Assembly (NCBI RefSeq): GCF_900113615.1
Contig: NZ_FOPZ01000002.1
Location: 1-64,000 of the forward strand
Source: Halorubrum aquaticum
GTDB lineage: Archaea > Halobacteriota > Halobacteria > Halobacteriales > Haloferacaceae
Length of the DNA: 64,000 nucleotides
Reading direction: 5' to 3'
The position numbers were made by a program, and so were the translations under genes. Of the stretch, positions 25,656 through 34,611 are shown one piece after another (the first letter of the stretch is position 1; each line of letters begins with the position of its first letter). The notes below the pieces were generated by a model that saw only the letters and a list, made by a program, of their open reading frames with translations, did not search any database and was not told the origin of the DNA.

Positions 25656-26048
25656 TTAGAACGAGATATCTTCGGGAGGCTTCGCACCGTGTCGATGAAG
25701 CTCCGTGTCAAAGGTCACGAGTGTGCCACCGATATGGTCCGCCGCCGCGAGCATGATCGCGTCCATCGCCGTCGTATACGTCTCTTCTTGAATCTCGTCT
25801 GCCTTCTGAATCAGTACGGAACTGTGAGAGACTGGATCGGCATAGGTCCGGATCGTCCGTTCGACCTCCTCGATTCGATCCCGCTTGAGATGGTACTTCG
25901 TCGCGAGGACGTTCCGTACCTCCATCACGTTGTAGATCGACGAGTAAAACTCGTGATCGCTGTTAAGTAGATTTCGGGCGATATCGGATCGATCCGTGTC
26001 GTCGGTGACGATCGCGATGAAAATATTCGAATCGACGAAGAGCTTCAT
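25656..26048 (-). CDS. vapC: PIN-domain ribonuclease toxin (VapC-like)
   Basis: A 130-residue PIN-domain protein. Acidic active-site residues of the family are present: D6 in FVDSNIF, E43 in NVMEVRN, D96 in MDAIMLA and D114 in FDTEL. VapC toxins cut RNA (often initiator tRNA or rRNA) when not held by their antitoxin. Its ATG overlaps the stop of the upstream antitoxin gene by 4 nt (ATGA), the usual vapBC arrangement. Base composition is lower in GC than surroundings. Confidence 0.85.
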   Translation of the reverse strand: MKLFVDSNIFIAIVTDDTDRSDIARNLLNSDHEFYSSIYNVMEVRNVLATKYHLKRDRIEEVERTIRTYADPVSHSSVLIQKADEIQEETYTTAMDAIMLAAADHIGGTLVTFDTELHRHGAKPPEDISF

Positions 26049-26194
26049 ACGTCTTCGCGCGACTCACGAACGGCGTCGACGGGATCGATGTCTGGAGCGT
26101 CCTCGACCGCGAGTTCCGCGAGTGCGTCACCGAAGCCCAAGTTTTCGTTCGGACCGTCTTCGTCATCGGTTGGCCGCCACTCCGTACTCGACAT
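26045..26194 (-). CDS. Putative antitoxin of the VapBC-like pair
   Basis: A 49-residue acidic protein starting at the ATG at 26192-26194 and overlapping the PIN gene by 4 nt. It has no recognisable DNA-binding fold; the C-terminal half (DPVDAVRESREDV) could form the helix that occupies the toxin groove. Assignment rests on position, size and coupling. The DNA-binding part may be missing, or the pair may be regulated otherwise. Confidence 0.6.
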   Translation of the reverse strand: MSSTEWRPTDDEDGPNENLGFGDALAELAVEDAPDIDPVDAVRESREDV

Positions 26195-26282
26195 ACCGTA
26201 ACCGATTGGACCGGGACCAATAAACCCCACCACGAGACTGAAAGTGAAATGAGTAGGCCGGCCCGCTCGTCCAGAAAAGAAT

Positions 26283-26366
26283 CTATCGCCACCGGCTTTC
26301 TACTCGCGTTCTGTACCGCAACCCAATCATATCGGTGTTGAACGCTGTATCGTCGCTGGATCGAGT
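26283..26366 (-). pseudogene. Second copy of the shared C-terminal tail
   Basis: A fragment encoding a tail ending LRYRTRVESRWR and stop, homologous to the end of the remnant at 25402-25560. It carries the right copy of the 29-bp direct repeat (26293-26321). It has no start of its own and is in a different frame from the remnant that abuts it. Confidence 0.55.
26293..26321. repeat. 29-bp direct repeat, right copy
   Basis: Identical to 25412-25440; see that entry. Confidence 0.9.
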
Positions 26367-26478
26367 TCATCTCGAGCAACTCACGAACGACCGGGTTCGC
26401 CTCCGCGTGAGAACCGACCGCTCGAGCCGCGAAGACGGTCGTCACCGCGTCGAGAACTCTGTGGGACGTGAAGATCAC
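26346..26478 (-). pseudogene. Truncated membrane protein gene (DUF5658-like)
   Basis: A GC3-rich frame with a clear coding pattern encodes VLDAVTTVFAARAV and AEANPVVRELLE, a signature resembling small haloarchaeal DUF5658-type membrane proteins. It stays open up to about 26630 but has no ATG, and it is cut off where the shared tail begins near 26345. It looks like a gene broken by the event that brought in the toxin-antitoxin block. The family name is tentative. Confidence 0.45.
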
Positions 26479-26633
26479 GGCCGCCTCTCCGGAACGATCG
26501 GCACTGTATCCGAATTGATCGGTGCCTCCGTCCGTGACGAGTCCCGTTTGACGAACGATCTCCGCAGTATTTCGAACAAGCTCCCGTGTACGGCCAGCAG
26601 GGGCTCTTCGGACGAGAAACAGTTTATTTCGTA

Positions 26634-26704
26634 TGGGACCGCTGAGAGTCGAACTCAGGTCCTACGGACCCCATCCGCAGAGGATACCACTACCCCACGG
26701 TCCC
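26634..26704 (-). tRNA. tRNA-Pro (anticodon GGG)
   Basis: Acceptor stem GGGACCG/CGGTCCC pairs fully; the anticodon arm is TGCGG-ATGGGGT-CCGTA with GGG at the anticodon; the T arm is CTGAG-TTCGACT-CTCAG; discriminator A; no CCA encoded. Its 3' end borders the atypical 24.9-26.6 kb patch, which is where integrating elements commonly insert. Confidence 0.95.
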
Positions 26705-26750
26705 GGGTCGCACTCGGAGGAACGACCGTCCCGTAATTAAGGACTTCGTT

Positions 26751-27902
26751 TCAGTCGTCGCCGTCGTCGCGGGGGACGACGAGGTCGCCGTCGTCGCGCA
26801 CCGCCAGGCTCGCGATCGGGTCGCCCTCGTAGACGGCCAGCCCTTCACGTCGCGAGATGGCGTACCCGTCGTGGTCGGCTCGGATCGTTTCCTGCTGTTC
26901 GCCCGTCGCGGAGACGACATCGGCGAGGACGTCCCCCTCGGCGAACGACTCGCCCGCGTCGACGCGATGGCGAACGAGCCCCGAGACGTCAGTCGTCGGG
27001 CCGTGATACCGTCGAACCGGGTAGTCGACGGGCACGTCGTCGACGTGCTCCGCGGGCTCGCCGACGCCCCCGGGGACGTCGTCGGGAGCGAGCAGGCCGC
27101 GCTCGACCGCGACCGCGAACGCGCCGGCGACGCCGCCCGCGACGAGGCGGTCGTCGACGACGGAGTGCGAGCCGAGTTCGGCGGTGAACGCGGGGATGCC
27201 TGCCTCGTTGAGGACGGCTCCCGCGAGCGAGCGCTGGAGGTCCTCCTCGACGTACTCCGCGGCCGGGTACTCCGTGAGCGTCGGGAAGCCGAAGGCGTCG
27301 ACGACGGACTCGAGCTCGGCCGCGAGCGCCTCCGCCTCCGAATCGCTCCGGCGGTCGCCGTATAAGACCCGGTCGCGGATCGCGAACGGCTCGCTGTCAA
27401 CGCCCGCGGTGTGACAGTCGATCAGGGCGTCCGCGGCGACGGGACCTGAACCCGCGTCGGCCTCGCCGACGACCGCCTCGTAGAGGCGCGCGTCGATCCG
27501 CTCCTGGAGCTTCGGCGGGCGTGTCGACTCCGCGTCGGCGTCGGGGAAGTGACGGTTCGGGTCCTCGTCGTCGTAGTAGGTGTGCCGGGCGTTCCGGCGG
27601 AGACTCGCGGGCGAGACGACCGGGACGGCGACGACCGCGCCGGCGAGCGACGCCAGCGCCTCCGGGTCGTCGGCGAGCGCGTCCATCGTCTCGAGGACGA
27701 CGGCGATCCCGGTGGCCTCGTCGCCGTGGACGCCGCCGGTCAGCCAGAGGGTCGGTCCCGGGTCGCCCCCGTTGGCGACGACGACGGGGAGTCGCTCCGG
27801 CGTTCCGGTCGGGAGGTCGGCGACGTCGAACCACCCGCGATCGACGGTTCCGGGGGCGGCGCTCGCGGTACCGAGTTCGAGTCGGCGTCGGTCGGTTTCC
27901 AT
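26751..27902 (-). CDS. Succinylglutamate desuccinylase/aspartoacylase-family zinc hydrolase
   Basis: A 383-residue zinc carboxypeptidase-fold enzyme. Metal-binding residues are visible in GGVHGDEATG (H-x2-E) and in IDCHTAG (the later His); the catalytic Glu lies in TAELGSHS. A C-terminal barrel (about 285-383) with VDAGESFAEGDVLADV resembles biotinyl/lipoyl-like folds attached to this family. Members remove acyl groups from N-acyl amino acids; the exact substrate is unknown. It follows cbf5 by 22 bp and may be co-transcribed. Confidence 0.85.
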   Translation of the reverse strand: METDRRRLELGTASAAPGTVDRGWFDVADLPTGTPERLPVVVANGGDPGPTLWLTGGVHGDEATGIAVVLETMDALADDPEALASLAGAVVAVPVVSPASLRRNARHTYYDDEDPNRHFPDADAESTRPPKLQERIDARLYEAVVGEADAGSGPVAADALIDCHTAGVDSEPFAIRDRVLYGDRRSDSEAEALAAELESVVDAFGFPTLTEYPAAEYVEEDLQRSLAGAVLNEAGIPAFTAELGSHSVVDDRLVAGGVAGAFAVAVERGLLAPDDVPGGVGEPAEHVDDVPVDYPVRRYHGPTTDVSGLVRHRVDAGESFAEGDVLADVVSATGEQQETIRADHDGYAISRREGLAVYEGDPIASLAVRDDGDLVVPRDDGDD

Positions 27903-27924
27903 GGGCGGATCCCCGCCCGCTCGC

Positions 27925-28956
27925 TCATAAAAGAACGCGTTCGAGCGCGACGACCGTTCCCGACTCGGCGTCCGGGTCGCCGACGAACCGGCCGAGACAG
28001 ACCGCCGTCCCGTTCGGCACGTGACAGGCGACGAGCGGGGGTTCCGTTTGGTCCGCACGGTTCGCCGTATCCGCGGCATCGGCCGCGTCCAGGTCGCTGT
28101 CGATCACGCCGGGCGCGTAGACGGGGGCCCCGGTGGCGACGTTGCGCGCGGCGGAGGGCGCGACCGTCACCGACGGGAGGTGTACCAGCGCCTCCTCGGC
28201 GGGGCGGACCACTTCACGGAGGAGGTCGTCGTCGTCCTCCTCCGCCCACGCGAGCGCGTCCGTGAGGTCTTCGAGCGTGTGGAGGTCCGCGTCGTCGAAG
28301 GGGTCCGTGGCGGTCCGGCGGAGGTGGCCCATGTGCGCGCCGACGCCGGCGGCGAGGCCGAGGTCGTGACACAGCTTGCGGACGTACGTCCCCGACTCAC
28401 AGCCGATCCGGAGCAGGGCGCGACGCTCCTCGAGTTCGAGCACGTCGAGGTCGTGGATCGTCCGGGTCCGCAGCCGGCGAGTGACCGCGCTCTTTCGGGG
28501 CGGCTTCTGGTAGATCTCCGCCTCGAATCCCGCGGCGACCTCCCGGAAGTCGGCGGGCGCGGGACCGTGAAGCTCCAGCACGGAGACGTACTCCTTTTCG
28601 CCCTCGAGGAACACCTGTGCCATCCGGGTCGCGGTGCCGGTGAGCGTCGGGAGGCAGCCGGTCACCTTGGGGTCGAGCGTCCCTGCGTGGGCGACGCCGT
28701 CGATCCGCGGCCCGTCGGGGTCGACGACCTCGAGCGTGTCGTTGATCGCGTCGCGGACCCACGCGGAGAGCTGGTGGGAGGAGGGTCCGGCGGGCTTGTC
28801 GACGTTGACGACGCCGAACCGGAGCAGTTCGGGGACCGACCGCTCGCCGGGCGGGGCGCGAAGCGGGTCGGCGGATCCGGGACCGCCTTCGTCGGCTCCG
28901 AGATCGGCGTCGTCGGTTCCGGATCCGGGGTCGGCGTCGTCGATGTCGTCGGTCAT
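27925..28956 (-). CDS. cbf5: tRNA/rRNA pseudouridine synthase Cbf5
   Basis: A 343-residue catalytic subunit of the H/ACA guide RNP; alone it can also form pseudouridine 55 in tRNA. The catalytic D95 lies in HAGTLDPKVTG; the KEYVSVLELHGP and GTYVRKLCHDLG motifs are intact, and a C-terminal PUA domain begins near residue 255. The N-terminal 40 residues are an acidic, low-complexity extension. The gene follows cmk by 40 bp in the same direction, a conserved archaeal neighbourhood. Confidence 0.95.
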   Translation of the reverse strand: MTDDIDDADPGSGTDDADLGADEGGPGSADPLRAPPGERSVPELLRFGVVNVDKPAGPSSHQLSAWVRDAINDTLEVVDPDGPRIDGVAHAGTLDPKVTGCLPTLTGTATRMAQVFLEGEKEYVSVLELHGPAPADFREVAAGFEAEIYQKPPRKSAVTRRLRTRTIHDLDVLELEERRALLRIGCESGTYVRKLCHDLGLAAGVGAHMGHLRRTATDPFDDADLHTLEDLTDALAWAEEDDDDLLREVVRPAEEALVHLPSVTVAPSAARNVATGAPVYAPGVIDSDLDAADAADTANRADQTEPPLVACHVPNGTAVCLGRFVGDPDAESGTVVALERVLL

Positions 28957-28996
28957 ATGGGTCTCCGTGTGTGCTGGTTCCGGGTTCGGCGGCGTT

Positions 28997-29575
28997 TTAG
29001 AAGTCGTAGGAGACGCCCTCGATCGGGACCTTCCCCTCGTCGTCGTCGGGGTCGTAGGCCTCGACCGTGGCGACGAGCGCGTCGAGGAACCGGTCGGGTC
29101 CCCACCGGGCGGTGTTGTAGGCGGCGTCGTAGATCGAGAGGTCATCGATGTCGACGTCGTAGTACTCCAGGTACCGCTTCCGCTCGGAGGCCTCGCGGCG
29201 GAGCGTCTCCTCGCGGGCCTGCGAGACGGGCTTGTCCTCCCGGTCGGCGATCCGCTCGGCGCGGACCGCGACGGGGGCGTCGAACCAGAACCGCAGGTCG
29301 GCGTGCTCGCCGGCGAGCCAGCCGGCCAGCCGCGACTCGAGCACGACCGCGTCGCGAGTCGTCGCGATCTCGCGGAGCCGGCGGTCGAGGTCGCGGTCGA
29401 TGTCGCCGTCGTCCTCGGCGTGCTCGTTGAACTCGACGGGGGTCATGCCGCGGTCGGCGGCCATCTCCCGGAAGATGTCGCCGCCGGAGACGTGGTCGAG
29501 CCCGAGCGCCTCGGCGAGACCCGCGGCGTTCGTGCTCTTCCCGCTCCCCGGCGGGCCGGAGACGGTGATCAACAT
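28997..29575 (-). CDS. cmk: Cytidylate kinase
   Basis: A 192-residue archaeal-type CMP kinase. The P-loop is GPPGSGKS at residues 7-14, followed by [12 protein letters not shown] for nucleotide-monophosphate binding and the lid segment with [13 protein letters not shown]. It phosphorylates CMP/dCMP for nucleotide supply. The ATG at 29573-29575 begins directly at the first beta strand. Position next to cbf5 is conserved. Confidence 0.95.
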   Translation of the reverse strand: MLITVSGPPGSGKSTNAAGLAEALGLDHVSGGDIFREMAADRGMTPVEFNEHAEDDGDIDRDLDRRLREIATTRDAVVLESRLAGWLAGEHADLRFWFDAPVAVRAERIADREDKPVSQAREETLRREASERKRYLEYYDVDIDDLSIYDAAYNTARWGPDRFLDALVATVEAYDPDDDEGKVPIEGVSYDF

Positions 29576-29655
29576 ATCTCCCCTCCGGCAGGGCCGTTCA
29601 AAACGATTGTCGTTCGCGTTCGGGACCGCGACGCAGCGTGGTAGTTCCTCGCGTG

Positions 29656-29985
29656 TCACTCCGTCGCGGCCGTCATCGACCAGACCGCGACGAGCCCGAG
29701 CAGGACCGCGGGGACGAGCGGGAGCGCGAGGTACGTCGCGAAGAACGTGAACCCGAACGCCCCGGCGGCGTACGGGTACGCGTAGATGATCCCGGGGATG
29801 ACGAGGACGCAGGTGAACAACACGGCGGTCAGCGCCCATCCCTTCCGGCCGAAGCCGTCGGCGGCCGGATCCGCGGGTTCCGCGGGGTCTGCGGGTTCCG
29901 TGGATTCGGCGGATTCCGCGGGTTCCGCGTCGCCGTCGGCCGGGGTGTGGACGTACCCGCCGTCCGCGTCGGTCTCAGAACTCAC
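29656..29985 (-). CDS. Two-helix hypothetical membrane protein
   Basis: A 109-residue protein with a GTG start (29983-29985). Residues 1-45 are a low-complexity acidic repeat ([15 protein letters not shown]); two hydrophobic helices follow (about 50-70 and 76-102). It overlaps the upstream dehydrogenase end by 11 bp, so it is likely translationally coupled. No known family. Confidence 0.7.
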   Translation of the reverse strand: MSSETDADGGYVHTPADGDAEPAESAESTEPADPAEPADPAADGFGRKGWALTAVLFTCVLVIPGIIYAYPYAAGAFGFTFFATYLALPLVPAVLLGLVAVWSMTAATE

Positions 29986-31015
29986 TGTCCGGTTTCAGGA
30001 CCACTTTGCCAAAGCCCTCACGGTTCTCGATCATCTCGTGGGCGCGCGTGGCCTCGCTCATCGGGAGCGTCTCGCGGACCCGCGGCTCGAAGGTGCCGTC
30101 CCAGACCAGTTCGAGGACGTCGTCGACCTCCCCCGGCGTCGCCATCGTCGAGCCGAGCACGGAGAGCTGGTTCCAGAAGATCCGGTTCAGCCCCGCGTCC
30201 GGGTTCGGCCCGGTCGTCGCCCCGCAGGTGACGAGCCGTCCGCCCTTCGCCAGCGACTTCAGCGAGTCGGGGTAGGTCGCCTCGCCGACGTGGTCGACGA
30301 CGACGTCGACGCCGCGTTTCCCGGTCAGTTCGGCGACCTCCTCGGCGAAGTCGTTCGCCTCGTAGTCGACGACGTGGTCTGCTCCGCAGTCCTCGGCGTG
30401 TGCGAGTTTCGCCTCGCTCGAGGCGGTCGCGAACACCTCACAGCCGGCGTGGTCGGCGATCTGGACCGCGGCGTGGCCGACGCCCCCGGAGGCACCGAGC
30501 ACGAGCACCTTCTCGCCCGCCTCGACGTCCGCGCGCGTGTGGAGCATGCGCCACGCGGTCTGGAAGACGAGCGACGCGGAGCCGGCGACCGCCCAATCGA
30601 CGCCGTCGGGAACGGGCACGAGGTTGTCGGCGGGCACCGCGGCCTTCTCGGCGTGGACGCCGCGGACGTGCTCGCCCAAGATGTGAAAGGAGACGCAGAG
30701 CGACTCCTCGCCGTCCCGACAGAACTCGCACTCCCCGCAGGCGACCCCCGCGCTCACCGCGACGCGGTCGCCGGGCTCGAAGCGCGTCACGCCCTCGCCG
30801 ACCGCCTCGACGACGCCAGCGGCGTCGCTTCCGGGGATATGTGGCATGTCGAGGTCGACGCCGGGCAGCCCGCGGCGGGTCCAGACGTCGAGGTGATTCA
30901 ACGCGCCGGCCTTGACGTCGACGAGCACCTCCCCGCGGTCGGGTTCGGGGTCCGGGAACTCGCCGTACTCGATCACGTCGCGGTCGCCGTGGGCGTCGAA
31001 CTGGACGGCCTTCAT
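29975..31015 (-). CDS. Zinc-type medium-chain alcohol dehydrogenase/quinone reductase
   Basis: A 346-residue MDR-superfamily oxidoreductase. Structural zinc cysteines cluster in CGECEFCRDGEESLC; the catalytic zinc region shows NHLDVWTRRG and GSDAAGVV; the NAD(P)-binding motif is VLGASGGVGHAAVQ (about 170-183). The mix of ADH-like zinc and quinone-reductase-like body is typical of haloarchaeal ZnDH paralogues. The ATG at 31013-31015 is used. Substrate unknown. Confidence 0.9.
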   Translation of the reverse strand: MKAVQFDAHGDRDVIEYGEFPDPEPDRGEVLVDVKAGALNHLDVWTRRGLPGVDLDMPHIPGSDAAGVVEAVGEGVTRFEPGDRVAVSAGVACGECEFCRDGEESLCVSFHILGEHVRGVHAEKAAVPADNLVPVPDGVDWAVAGSASLVFQTAWRMLHTRADVEAGEKVLVLGASGGVGHAAVQIADHAGCEVFATASSEAKLAHAEDCGADHVVDYEANDFAEEVAELTGKRGVDVVVDHVGEATYPDSLKSLAKGGRLVTCGATTGPNPDAGLNRIFWNQLSVLGSTMATPGEVDDVLELVWDGTFEPRVRETLPMSEATRAHEMIENREGFGKVVLKPDSEF

Positions 31016-31129
31016 GGGGACATCCATCGCGGCGGACCACTAAACGGTATGCCAATCGGCGTCGGCGGCGGGTCTCCTCAGCAGGATCTCCCGTGCCAAC
31101 GGGAGCCACGTCCCGGGGCTTTCGTGATG

Positions 31130-31137
31130 TTTAAGTA
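31130..31137 (+). promoter_or_regulatory. TATA-like element upstream of tRNA-Ser
   Basis: TTTAAGTA lies 79 bp before tRNA-Ser, in a 200-bp gap that contains nothing else recognised. Start of transcription would be near 31160, giving a 5' leader removed by RNase P. Confidence 0.4.
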
Positions 31138-31215
31138 GTGAAGCGCGGTTGATCAGGACGCACGAACTGCAGGGGTGCCGGGCCCCGAGTCCGCGAGGGC
31201 GACGATACGACGCGA

Positions 31216-31301
31216 GTTGCGGTAGCCAAGCCTGGCCCAAGGCGCAGGGTTGCTAACTCTGTGGCGTCACTGCCTCCGGGGTTCGAATCCCCGCCGCAAC
31301 G
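31216..31301 (+). tRNA. tRNA-Ser (anticodon GCT)
   Basis: Acceptor GTTGCGG/CCGCAAC, anticodon loop TTGCTAA, a long variable arm (TGGCGTCACTGCC) and a CGGGG-TTCGAAT-CCCCG T arm. Discriminator G. It is 57 bp upstream of rps13, as in other haloarchaea, and may share its transcript. Confidence 0.96.
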
Positions 31302-31358
31302 CTCGAAACGACCGAGCACCGCCGGGATCGCGCCGGTAGGGCTCACTGCGATCAACAC

Positions 31359-31880
31359 ATGAGCACGGAAGAATCACAGGACGACTCGCCGGAGGAGGAG
31401 GAAGACCTCCAGTACTTCGTTCGGATCGGGGGCGCGGACCTCGACGGGACGAAGACGGTCGAGCGAAGCCTATCTGAACTCAACGGCATCGGCACGCGCA
31501 TGGCGCGGCTGGTCGCCGAGGAGGCCGGCGTGGACCGAACGTCCACGTTCGGGCTTCTCGACGAGGAAGACATCGAGGCGGTGGTCGACGTCGCCGAGAA
31601 CCTCGAGGACCACGTCCCGTCATGGATGACCAACCGACAGAGCGACTTCTTCACCGGGGAGACGACACACCTCGTCGGCTCCGACGTCAACGAGAAGCGG
31701 CGTCACGACATCAACCGGATGAAGCAGATCGAATCGTACAAAGGCGTCCGACACAAGCGCGGCCAGAAGGTCCGCGGCCAGCGGACGAAGTCCACGGGCC
31801 GGACCGAGGGGACCATCGGCGTCAACGTCGAGGAGATCCGCGAGGAGATGGCCGAGGAAGAAGCGGGTGACGAGGAATGA
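31359..31880 (+). CDS. rps13: Small-subunit ribosomal protein S13
   Basis: A 173-residue head protein of the 30S subunit that contacts tRNA in the P site and subunit bridges. The [12 protein letters not shown] helix-hairpin-helix and the basic tail with [16 protein letters not shown] are typical. A 20-residue acidic extension opens the protein. It begins the rps13-rps4-rps11-rpoD gene string and its end overlaps rps4 by 4 nt. Confidence 0.97.
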   Translation: MSTEESQDDSPEEEEDLQYFVRIGGADLDGTKTVERSLSELNGIGTRMARLVAEEAGVDRTSTFGLLDEEDIEAVVDVAENLEDHVPSWMTNRQSDFFTGETTHLVGSDVNEKRRHDINRMKQIESYKGVRHKRGQKVRGQRTKSTGRTEGTIGVNVEEIREEMAEEEAGDEE

Positions 31881-32404
31881 GCACCGGCAAGAACACCAAG
31901 GGGTACGAGACGCCGAACCACCCGTACCAGGGCGAGCGGATCGCCGAGGAGTCGGATCTCCTCTCGCGGTACGGCCTGAAGAACAAGGAGGAGCTCTGGC
32001 GGGCGCAGTCGGAACTGCGCCGCATGCGCCGGGAGGCCCGACGCCTCCTCGGCGAGGCCCAGGGTGACGTCGAGGCCGCCCAGGAGGCGGGCTCGGAGTT
32101 CGTCGCGCGACTGCGCCGCATCGGCGTGCTCGGCGACAACGACGACATCTCGACGGTCCTGTCGCTCGACGTGACGGACCTCCTCGAGCGCCGCCTACAG
32201 ACGGTGGCGTACCGACAGGGGTTCGCCTCCTCGACGAAGCAGGCCCGCCAGTTCATCGTTCACGGCCACGTCACCGTCGACGGGGCGCGCGTGACGCGAC
32301 CCTCGGTGAAGGTGGACGTGAGCGACGAGGGCGCCATCGCCTTCGACGAGACGAGTCCGCTCGCGGACGACCTACACCCCGAGCGCGCGGAGTCACAGGA
32401 GTAA
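31877..32404 (+). CDS. rps4: Small-subunit ribosomal protein S4
   Basis: A 175-residue primary 16S-binding protein (archaeal S9-type eukaryotic homologue). The S4 RNA-binding domain is about 100-150, with [20 protein letters not shown]. Starts inside the end of rps13 (ATGA overlap), so translation is coupled. Confidence 0.97.
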   Translation: MSTGKNTKGYETPNHPYQGERIAEESDLLSRYGLKNKEELWRAQSELRRMRREARRLLGEAQGDVEAAQEAGSEFVARLRRIGVLGDNDDISTVLSLDVTDLLERRLQTVAYRQGFASSTKQARQFIVHGHVTVDGARVTRPSVKVDVSDEGAIAFDETSPLADDLHPERAESQE

Positions 32405-32408
32405 ACAC

Positions 32409-32798
32409 ATGAGCCAATCCGAGGACGGAAAGTGGGGCATCGCCCACGTGTACGCGTCGTTCAACAACACGCTCATCACGGTCACCGACGAGACGGGCGC
32501 CGAGACGATCGCCAAGTCGTCCGGCGGCACCGTGGTGAAGCAGAACCGAGACGAGGCGTCGCCGTACGCCGCCATGCAGATGGCCGAGGTCGTCGCCGAG
32601 CGGGTCAAGGAGGCCGGCTTGGAGGGCGTCCACGTCCGCGTGCGCGGTCCCGGCGGCAACCTCAACAAGTCGACCGGCCCCGGCGCGCAGGCGACGATCC
32701 GCGCGCTGTCGCGTGCCGGCGTCGAGATCGGGCGCATCGAGGACGTCACGCCCATCCCGCACGACGGGACGAAGGCGCCAAAGAACAAGCGAGTCTGA
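32409..32798 (+). CDS. rps11: Small-subunit ribosomal protein S11
   Basis: A 129-residue platform protein binding near the mRNA exit. The N-terminal [18 protein letters not shown] block, the [19 protein letters not shown] segment and the [17 protein letters not shown] end are diagnostic. It follows rps4 by 4 nt. Confidence 0.97.
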   Translation: MSQSEDGKWGIAHVYASFNNTLITVTDETGAETIAKSSGGTVVKQNRDEASPYAAMQMAEVVAERVKEAGLEGVHVRVRGPGGNLNKSTGPGAQATIRALSRAGVEIGRIEDVTPIPHDGTKAPKNKRV

Positions 32799-32799
32799 C

Positions 32800-33552
32800 A
32801 TGACGGAAGCCGACTTCGACGTGGAGTACGTCGAACGGGACGATCGCAGCGCGCGGGTGCTGATCCGCGGGCTCACGCCGGCGTTCGCGAACGGCATTCG
32901 CCGCGCGATGATCGCCGACGTCCCGACGTTCTCGATCGACACGGTGCGGTTCGTCGAGAACTCCTCCGTGATGTTCGACGAGATGATCGGGCTGCGATTG
33001 GGGCTCGTTCCGCTGACGACGCCGCTCGACGAGTTCGAGATCGGCGACACCGTCACGCTCGCGCTCGACGTCGAGGGGCCGGCGACCGCCTACTCCGGGG
33101 ACATCGAGTCCGCGGAGGCGATGGTCGAGCCCGCCGACGAGAACGTGCCGATCGTCGAACTGAAGGAGGGACAGCGGCTGGAGTTCGAGGCCGACGCGGT
33201 CCTCGAGGCCGGCAAGGAGCACGCCAAACACCAGGGCGGCGTCTCCGTCGGCTACCGACACCTCCAGCGCGTCTCGGTCGAGGGCGACCGCGGCGAGTTC
33301 GACGACGAGGAGCCGCGCATCCTCCGCGGCGTCATCGAGACGCCGGAGGGCGAGGTCGTCGCCACCGACGAGTTCGGCAACGACCTCTCGGAGCGGTACC
33401 CCGGAAAGGAGGTGCGCGTCGAGGACGTCCCCGGCGCGTTCGTCTTCCACATCGAGACGGACGGCTCGTTCACGGTCGAGGAACTGCTGCTCCGCGCGAT
33501 CGACTCCATCGAGGAGCGCGCGGACGAACTTCGAACGAAGGTCGCGGTCTAA
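32800..33552 (+). CDS. rpoD: DNA-directed RNA polymerase subunit D (Rpo3)
   Basis: A 250-residue assembly-platform subunit of archaeal RNA polymerase, equivalent to eukaryotic RPB3 and bacterial alpha. The dimerisation domain shows [19 protein letters not shown] and the insert domain lies about 48-170. The cysteine cluster that binds an Fe-S centre in some archaeal Rpo3 is absent here. The ATG at 32800 starts 2 bp after the rps11 stop. Confidence 0.96.
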   Translation: MTEADFDVEYVERDDRSARVLIRGLTPAFANGIRRAMIADVPTFSIDTVRFVENSSVMFDEMIGLRLGLVPLTTPLDEFEIGDTVTLALDVEGPATAYSGDIESAEAMVEPADENVPIVELKEGQRLEFEADAVLEAGKEHAKHQGGVSVGYRHLQRVSVEGDRGEFDDEEPRILRGVIETPEGEVVATDEFGNDLSERYPGKEVRVEDVPGAFVFHIETDGSFTVEELLLRAIDSIEERADELRTKVAV

Positions 33553-33688
33553 GGAATGTCGACTCCCCGAACCACCCATACGACGCTCGCCCCGTTCGCG
33601 AGCGTCGACGCCGTCGCTGACGACGGCGCGGTCCCGAACGGCGGGACCGAAAGTGGTTTGAAGGGAGCCGGATTACCCAGGAGTGCAC

Positions 33689-33773
33689 GCAGGGATAGCC
33701 AAGTCAGGCCAACGGCGCAGCGTTCAGGGCGCTGTCCTGTAGAGGTCCGCAGGTTCAAATCCTGCTCCCTGCA
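33689..33773 (+). tRNA. tRNA-Leu (anticodon CAG)
   Basis: Acceptor GCAGGGA/TCCCTGC, anticodon arm CAGCG-TTCAGGG-CGCTG, a long class II variable arm and a GCAGG-TTCAAAT-CCTGC T arm; discriminator A. It lies inside the ribosomal protein/polymerase gene string between rpoD and rpl18e. Confidence 0.96.
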
Positions 33774-33811
33774 CTCCGCTTTTCAGGAACCCCCCACAGG
33801 GAGGGACAGCT

Positions 33812-34165
33812 ATGAGTAGCAAGACGAATCCGAACTTACAGAACCTCATCGCCGATCTGAAGTCGGTCTCGCGTGACTCCGGTGCCAACGTGTGGCAGGA
33901 CGTCGCCGACCGACTGGAGAGGCCACGGCGTACCCACGCCGAGGTCAATCTGGGTCGCATCGAACGGTACGCAAACGAAGACGAGACGGTCGTCGTTCCC
34001 GGCAAGGTGCTGGGCAGCGGCGTCCTCGAAAAGAACGTCACCGTCGCCGCCGTCGACTTCTCGGGCACCGCCCGGACGAAGATCGACCAGGCCGGCGAGG
34101 CGGTGTCGCTCGAACGGTTCGTCGAGGAGAACCCCGAGGGCGGGAACGTCCGGGTGATCCGATGA
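33812..34165 (+). CDS. rpl18e: Large-subunit ribosomal protein L18e
   Basis: A 117-residue protein homologous to eukaryotic L18 and related to bacterial L15. [18 protein letters not shown] and [11 protein letters not shown] match the family. An AG-rich stretch (GGGAGGGACAG) just before the ATG resembles a Shine-Dalgarno site. Its end overlaps rpl13 by 4 nt. Confidence 0.96.
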   Translation: MSSKTNPNLQNLIADLKSVSRDSGANVWQDVADRLERPRRTHAEVNLGRIERYANEDETVVVPGKVLGSGVLEKNVTVAAVDFSGTARTKIDQAGEAVSLERFVEENPEGGNVRVIR

Positions 34166-34611
34166 GCCTCGCGAAGGTCGACGCCGACGTGGTCGTCGAC
34201 GCCCGGGACTGCATCCTGGGCCGGGTCTCCTCGAAGGTCGCCCAGCGCGTCCTCGACGGGGAGACGGTGGCCGTGGTCAACGCGGAGCACGCGGTGATCA
34301 CGGGCAACGAGGAGGCGACGATGGACACCTACCACACCCGCGCGAACCTCGGCTCGGACAGCGGGCCGTACTACCCCAAGCGTCCGGACCGCATCTTCAA
34401 GCGGGCCATCCGCGGGATGTTGCCGTACAAGAGCGAGGACGGCCGCGAGGCCCTCTCGAACGTTCGCGTCTACGTGGGCAACCCCTACGAGCGCGACGAG
34501 GACGCCGAGGCGGTCGTCCTCGACGGCACGTCACTGGACCGACTCTCGAACATCAAGTTCACCACGCTCGGGGACGTCTCCGAGTCCTTGGGAGCTAACG
34601 TCACATGGTAA
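34162..34611 (+). CDS. rpl13: Large-subunit ribosomal protein L13
   Basis: A 149-residue protein with the [17 protein letters not shown] start and [18 protein letters not shown] core of archaeal L13. The ATG overlaps the end of rpl18e (ATGA); the end overlaps rps9 by 7 bp. Confidence 0.96.
   Translation: MSLAKVDADVVVDARDCILGRVSSKVAQRVLDGETVAVVNAEHAVITGNEEATMDTYHTRANLGSDSGPYYPKRPDRIFKRAIRGMLPYKSEDGREALSNVRVYVGNPYERDEDAEAVVLDGTSLDRLSNIKFTTLGDVSESLGANVTW

Noticed and set aside
24904-26704. Integrated plasmid or provirus
   Set aside because: No integrase, replication or capsid gene is visible and no duplicated tRNA-Pro end was found; only a small accessory patch is supported.
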